From NCBI GenBank assembly GCA_026982275.1, contig JALSHK010000485.1:1-8138 (forward strand): a DNA stretch of 8,138 nucleotides, read 5' to 3'. Origin of the DNA: Paracoccaceae bacterium. Lineage in GTDB: Bacteria; Pseudomonadota; Alphaproteobacteria; Rhodobacterales; Rhodobacteraceae. The position numbers and the translations under genes are program-made. Below are positions 6,508 through 8,138 of this stretch, one piece after another. Positions within the stretch are counted from its first letter, which is position 1, and the number at the start of each line of letters is the position of its first letter. The notes under the pieces were generated by a model. The model was not told the origin of the DNA, did no database searches, and saw only the letters and a list, made by a program, of their open reading frames with translations.

Positions 6508-6540
6508 ATGATAAGTCATAGCTAATAATCACAAATTCAA
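6508..6540 (-). promoter_or_regulatory. Weak candidate promoter of cysE in an AT-rich gap
   Basis: The 126-base gap 6472-6597 is clearly richer in A and T than its surroundings. On the minus strand TTGTGA (6529-6534) and TATCAT (6508-6513) resemble -35 and -10 boxes, but the 15-base spacing is short. A promoter is expected here, but its exact place is uncertain. No other gene or clear structure is visible in the gap. Confidence 0.25.
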
Positions 6541-6597
6541 GCTAAACTTCGAAAATACTATGGGTAGGTAAAATAAATACTGCTTTTGTCCGGCAGA

Positions 6598-7029
6598 TCA
6601 CCGCCCCAGCCATAATAGCAAATACCCGATTGCCAAAATCAGACAAAGCGGTGCAAAAAAGCGGGAATCCAGCGTTCGGAATGGCTCGGCAGAAGCTTGT
6701 AACGGCCCGAAAGGCATATAGGTCATCCCGCCGCGCAAGGCAAAAACCACCGCGCCAGCCCCCACCCCCCATTTCCTTAGCGGCTCGAATTCGCCAAGGC
6801 TGAACCATCCGCCCCCCCAAAGCGCCAACCATCCCGCCAGCGAAATGCCAAGCGCAACCAGAATAGTAAGCCATGCGGGTGGCATAGGGCTTCCTTCCGG
6901 CAAGCCGATCACAGTCGCACTCAGCTTTTCACGGCTCCGTGCAGGCCAGCTCAGGCCGATCGCCCATGCCAGATGCAGCAACGCCACCGCCTGCAGGAGA
7001 GAAAATACCGAAGCGGCAACCACCATCAT
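6598..7029 (-). CDS. DUF3995 family integral membrane protein
   Basis: This protein has 143 residues with four predicted membrane helices: about residues 3-25 (VVAASVFSLLQAVALLHLAW), 53-73 (LTILVALGISLAGWLALWGG), 86-104 and 121-142 (PLCLILAIGYLLLWLG). The HLAWAIG motif in helix 1 and FRTLDSRFFAPLCL before helix 4 match the DUF3995 family as I know it. The function of that family is not established. I start at the ATG at 7029, which forms a 4-base ATGA overlap with the stop of the upstream gene and has GGGAG (7038-7042) 8 bases ahead. A TTG at 7047 would add six residues but looks less likely. The overlap points to translational coupling and suggests that the two proteins may act together. Confidence 0.8.
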   Translation of the reverse strand: MMVVAASVFSLLQAVALLHLAWAIGLSWPARSREKLSATVIGLPEGSPMPPAWLTILVALGISLAGWLALWGGGWFSLGEFEPLRKWGVGAGAVVFALRGGMTYMPFGPLQASAEPFRTLDSRFFAPLCLILAIGYLLLWLGR

Positions 7030-7403
7030 GCCGGTATCTCCCGCCAATACCCTACAAAAACCAGCAGGCCCAGACTAAAGAAAATATACACTTGCGGAAA
7101 CTTGAAGAGCGATCCGAACCGAAGGTAGCCATAAAGCATGAACAGCCCGGTAAAGGCAAAAAACTGGGCCGCAATATACGGCATGCCGCCCAGCCCCCGC
7201 CCGACCGAAGCCAGCCCCAGCCAGATTGCACTTAGCACCATAATTGCGGTTATGGCGTGCCAAATCACCGAAACCACCGTTTTTACATCCTTCGCAAGAT
7301 CACTTTTCAATACCGGTTGATGTATTTCGGGGCCACCCCCGATCACATGCGCACCGATTGTTGCCACGCTCAATGCTGTTGCGGCTAAATACCAATAGTC
7401 CAT
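7026..7403 (-). CDS. Unrecognised four-helix membrane protein, first gene of the divergent operon
   Basis: I do not recognise the family. The product has 125 residues and about four hydrophobic helices, near 3-23 (YWYLAATALSVATIGAHVIG), 42-65 (VVSVIWHAITAIMVLSAIWL), 72-94 (GGMPYIAAQFFAFTGLFMLY) and 100-120 (VYIFFSLGLLVFVGYW). Histidines at 19, 28 and 49 lie in or next to the first two helices (AHVIGGGPEIHQ and IWHAIT) and might be functional. I take the ATG at 7403 because GGAGGG (7408-7413) is the ribosome-binding site. Two alternative in-frame starts upstream, at 7418 and 7433, lie within the operator-like repeats and would add soluble residues (MNIPNRMEGG). It overlaps the DUF3995 gene by 4 bases and diverges from the TetR-type gene, which probably controls it. 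Confidence 0.75.
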   Translation of the reverse strand: MDYWYLAATALSVATIGAHVIGGGPEIHQPVLKSDLAKDVKTVVSVIWHAITAIMVLSAIWLGLASVGRGLGGMPYIAAQFFAFTGLFMLYGYLRFGSLFKFPQVYIFFSLGLLVFVGYWREIPA

Positions 7404-7407
7404 CCCA

Positions 7408-7413
7408 CCCTCC
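7408..7413 (-). promoter_or_regulatory. Ribosome-binding site that fixes the start of the membrane protein at 7403
   Basis: GGAGGG on the minus strand lies 4 bases before the ATG at 7403. Its presence argues against the earlier in-frame ATGs, which would place coding sequence over the promoter and operator region. Confidence 0.6.
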
Positions 7414-7435
7414 ATACGGTTCGGTATGTTCATAC
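7413..7435. promoter_or_regulatory. Operator-like pair of overlapping dyads
   Basis: CATAC (7413-7417), GTATG (7424-7428) and CATAC (7431-7435) form two overlapping inverted repeats, CATAC-N6-GTATG and GTATG-N2-CATAC. They cover the -10 region of the membrane operon. They share the ATAC/GTAT half-site with the palindrome at 7456-7469, so the same TetR-type protein probably binds both. Confidence 0.55.
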
Positions 7436-7456
7436 AGCTTGCGCCGGGCGAGTCAA
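7429..7456 (-). promoter_or_regulatory. Promoter of the two-gene membrane operon
   Basis: On the minus strand TTGACT (7451-7456) and TATGAA (7429-7434) lie 16 bases apart, a good sigma-70-type match. The -35 box abuts the 14-bp palindrome and the -10 box lies inside the GTATG-TT-CATAC dyad, so a bound regulator would cover both. Confidence 0.6.
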
Positions 7457-7469
7457 TACGCTAGCGTAT
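7456..7469. promoter_or_regulatory. Perfect 14-bp palindrome, probable TetR-type operator
   Basis: ATACGCTAGCGTAT reads identically on both strands. It ends three bases before the ATG of the TetR-type gene and overlaps the edge of the -35 box of the divergent operon. Its centre lies 42 bases, about four helical turns, from the centre of the first dyad at 7413-7428. TetR-family regulators usually bind such palindromes next to their own gene. Confidence 0.6.
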
Positions 7470-7472
7470 GGA

Positions 7473-8033
7473 ATGAAAAAAAACCTCACACAGCTCGACT
7501 GGTTACAGGCCGGATTCCGCGCCCTCAGCATCCATGGCCCACAGGCCCTGAAAGCCGAACCTCTAGCCAAAACGCTCAAGGTTAGCAAAGGTTCTTTTTA
7601 TTGGCATTTCAGTGATATAGCAGATTTCAAAGCCGCCATGATCAGCCATTGGAAAACGAAGGCTACCGCCGATGTAATTACGGCTATTGAATCCGGAACC
7701 TCGGATCCTGCGGACAAGCTATACGCACTGGCCCATCGCTCGACAGCACAAACACATGCGGCATATGGCGGCGCTGCCAGCGAATCCGCCATTCGCGACT
7801 GGGCCAGATACGAAGCCGATATCGCCAGAGTGGTGGCGGAAATCGACCTCCGCCGCCTGACATTCACCGAATCGCTGTTTCGGGCAAGCGGGCAAGAGAA
7901 ACCCCGGGCGCAGCAATCTGCCCGCCTGCTTTATGCCGCCCTGATCGGGCTGGATACCCTTGCCAGCGCCAACAAAAACACTTCACGGCAGAATTTGTCC
8001 CATCTCGTCACGCTTTTGCTCAAACAGCCCTAG
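7473..8033 (+). CDS. TetR/AcrR-family transcriptional regulator
   Basis: This protein has 186 residues, normal for the family. The N-terminal DNA-binding domain (about 6-50) has the helix-turn-helix pattern: WLQAGFRALSIHGPQALKAE, then LAKTLKVSKGSFYWHFSDIA, where 'G-FYWHF' is the hallmark of the recognition helix and its end. The remaining residues form an alpha-helical ligand and dimer domain without recognisable specificity, containing SESAIRDWARYEADIARVVA and QQSARLLYAALIGLDTLA. No in-frame start lies upstream of 7473 within the intergenic region, and the only ribosome-binding hint is GGA directly before the ATG, so translation may be weak or nearly leaderless. It diverges from the membrane pair across 69 bases packed with half-sites, which suggests autoregulation and repression of that pair. 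The ligand is unknown. Confidence 0.9.
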   Translation: MKKNLTQLDWLQAGFRALSIHGPQALKAEPLAKTLKVSKGSFYWHFSDIADFKAAMISHWKTKATADVITAIESGTSDPADKLYALAHRSTAQTHAAYGGAASESAIRDWARYEADIARVVAEIDLRRLTFTESLFRASGQEKPRAQQSARLLYAALIGLDTLASANKNTSRQNLSHLVTLLLKQP

Positions 8034-8138
8034 GCACGCCAAGCTCCACATAATGCACGCATAACCGCACCGTGCCAGCGGAAAATGTTCCTGCATCCGG
8101 TGTCAGCAAAAGCGGTGTATCGGCATAATAGGTTTGCG
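8020..8138 (-). CDS. C-terminal fragment of an unrecognised protein cut by the window edge
   Basis: One minus-strand frame stays open from the right edge to a TGA at 8020-8022. It gives about 38 residues, beginning QTYYADTPLLLTPDAGTF and including VRLCVHYVELGVPRAV at the end. The composition (beta-rich, well-formed hydrophobic pattern) looks like a real C-terminus. The other two minus-strand frames stop within the stretch (TGA after 11 codons in one) or give an unlikely Cys/Trp-rich peptide. It converges on the TetR-type gene and overlaps its 3' end by 14 bases. I cannot name the family. Confidence 0.45.
   Translation of the reverse strand, partial: QTYYADTPLLLTPDAGTFSAGTVRLCVHYVELGVPRAV

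Noticed and set aside
5656..6525. Open frame of 289 codons on the plus strand opposite cysE
   Set aside because: The minus-strand frame is an unmistakable serine acetyltransferase, and the plus-strand product is His/Cys-rich without family features.
7030..7047. TTG start at 7047 for the DUF3995 gene
   Set aside because: The ATG at 7029 has a well-spaced GGGAG and a typical 4-base overlap with the upstream gene.
1..8138. CRISPR arrays, insertion sequences, tRNA or rRNA genes, attachment sites
   Set aside because: I found no spaced direct repeats, transposase-like protein, cloverleaf-like segment or conserved rRNA sequence.

Overview
The window looks like a chromosomal core-metabolism segment from an alphaproteobacterium, most likely Rhodobacterales (Roseobacter-type). 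The reasons are the pdhA-pdhB-pdhC arrangement with a lipoyl domain fused to the E1 beta subunit, the FtsB-like septum gene directly upstream of pdhA, and the sequence style of the Pgk, CysE and DUF3995 proteins. I see no mobile element, CRISPR array, tRNA or rRNA.

Layout. Bases 1-1451 (+ strand) hold a promoter-proximal stretch with a LacI-type palindrome, a 47-residue membrane microprotein, and pgk. Bases 1452-1875 hold an intergenic region with three GANTC sites and a hairpin, followed by an FtsB/DivIC-like gene. Bases 1876-5600 hold a clear promoter and the tightly packed pdhABC operon, which encodes pyruvate dehydrogenase E1 alpha, lipoyl-E1 beta and E2. No E3 gene is present. A short convergent gap with two stem-loops (5601-5667) separates pdhC from cysE on the minus strand. 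Bases 6598-7403 (minus) hold two small integral membrane proteins whose genes overlap by 4 bases: an unrecognised four-helix protein and a DUF3995 protein. They are divergent from a TetR-type regulator at 7473-8033. A truncated minus-strand reading frame enters from the right edge and overlaps the 3' end of the regulator gene.

How it fits together. Pgk and pyruvate dehydrogenase carry carbon through lower glycolysis into the TCA cycle. The GTTTA-N-CG motif shared by the two upstream regions suggests a common LacI-family regulator such as CceR, but this is inference. The right third looks like a self-contained regulated module. The 69-bp region between the membrane operon and the tetR-like gene has several ATAC/GTAT half-sites, including a perfect 14-bp palindrome, overlapping a good minus-strand promoter. 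This layout fits a repressor controlling both itself and the membrane pair. That module is the best candidate for something undescribed. The rest is well-known central metabolism.
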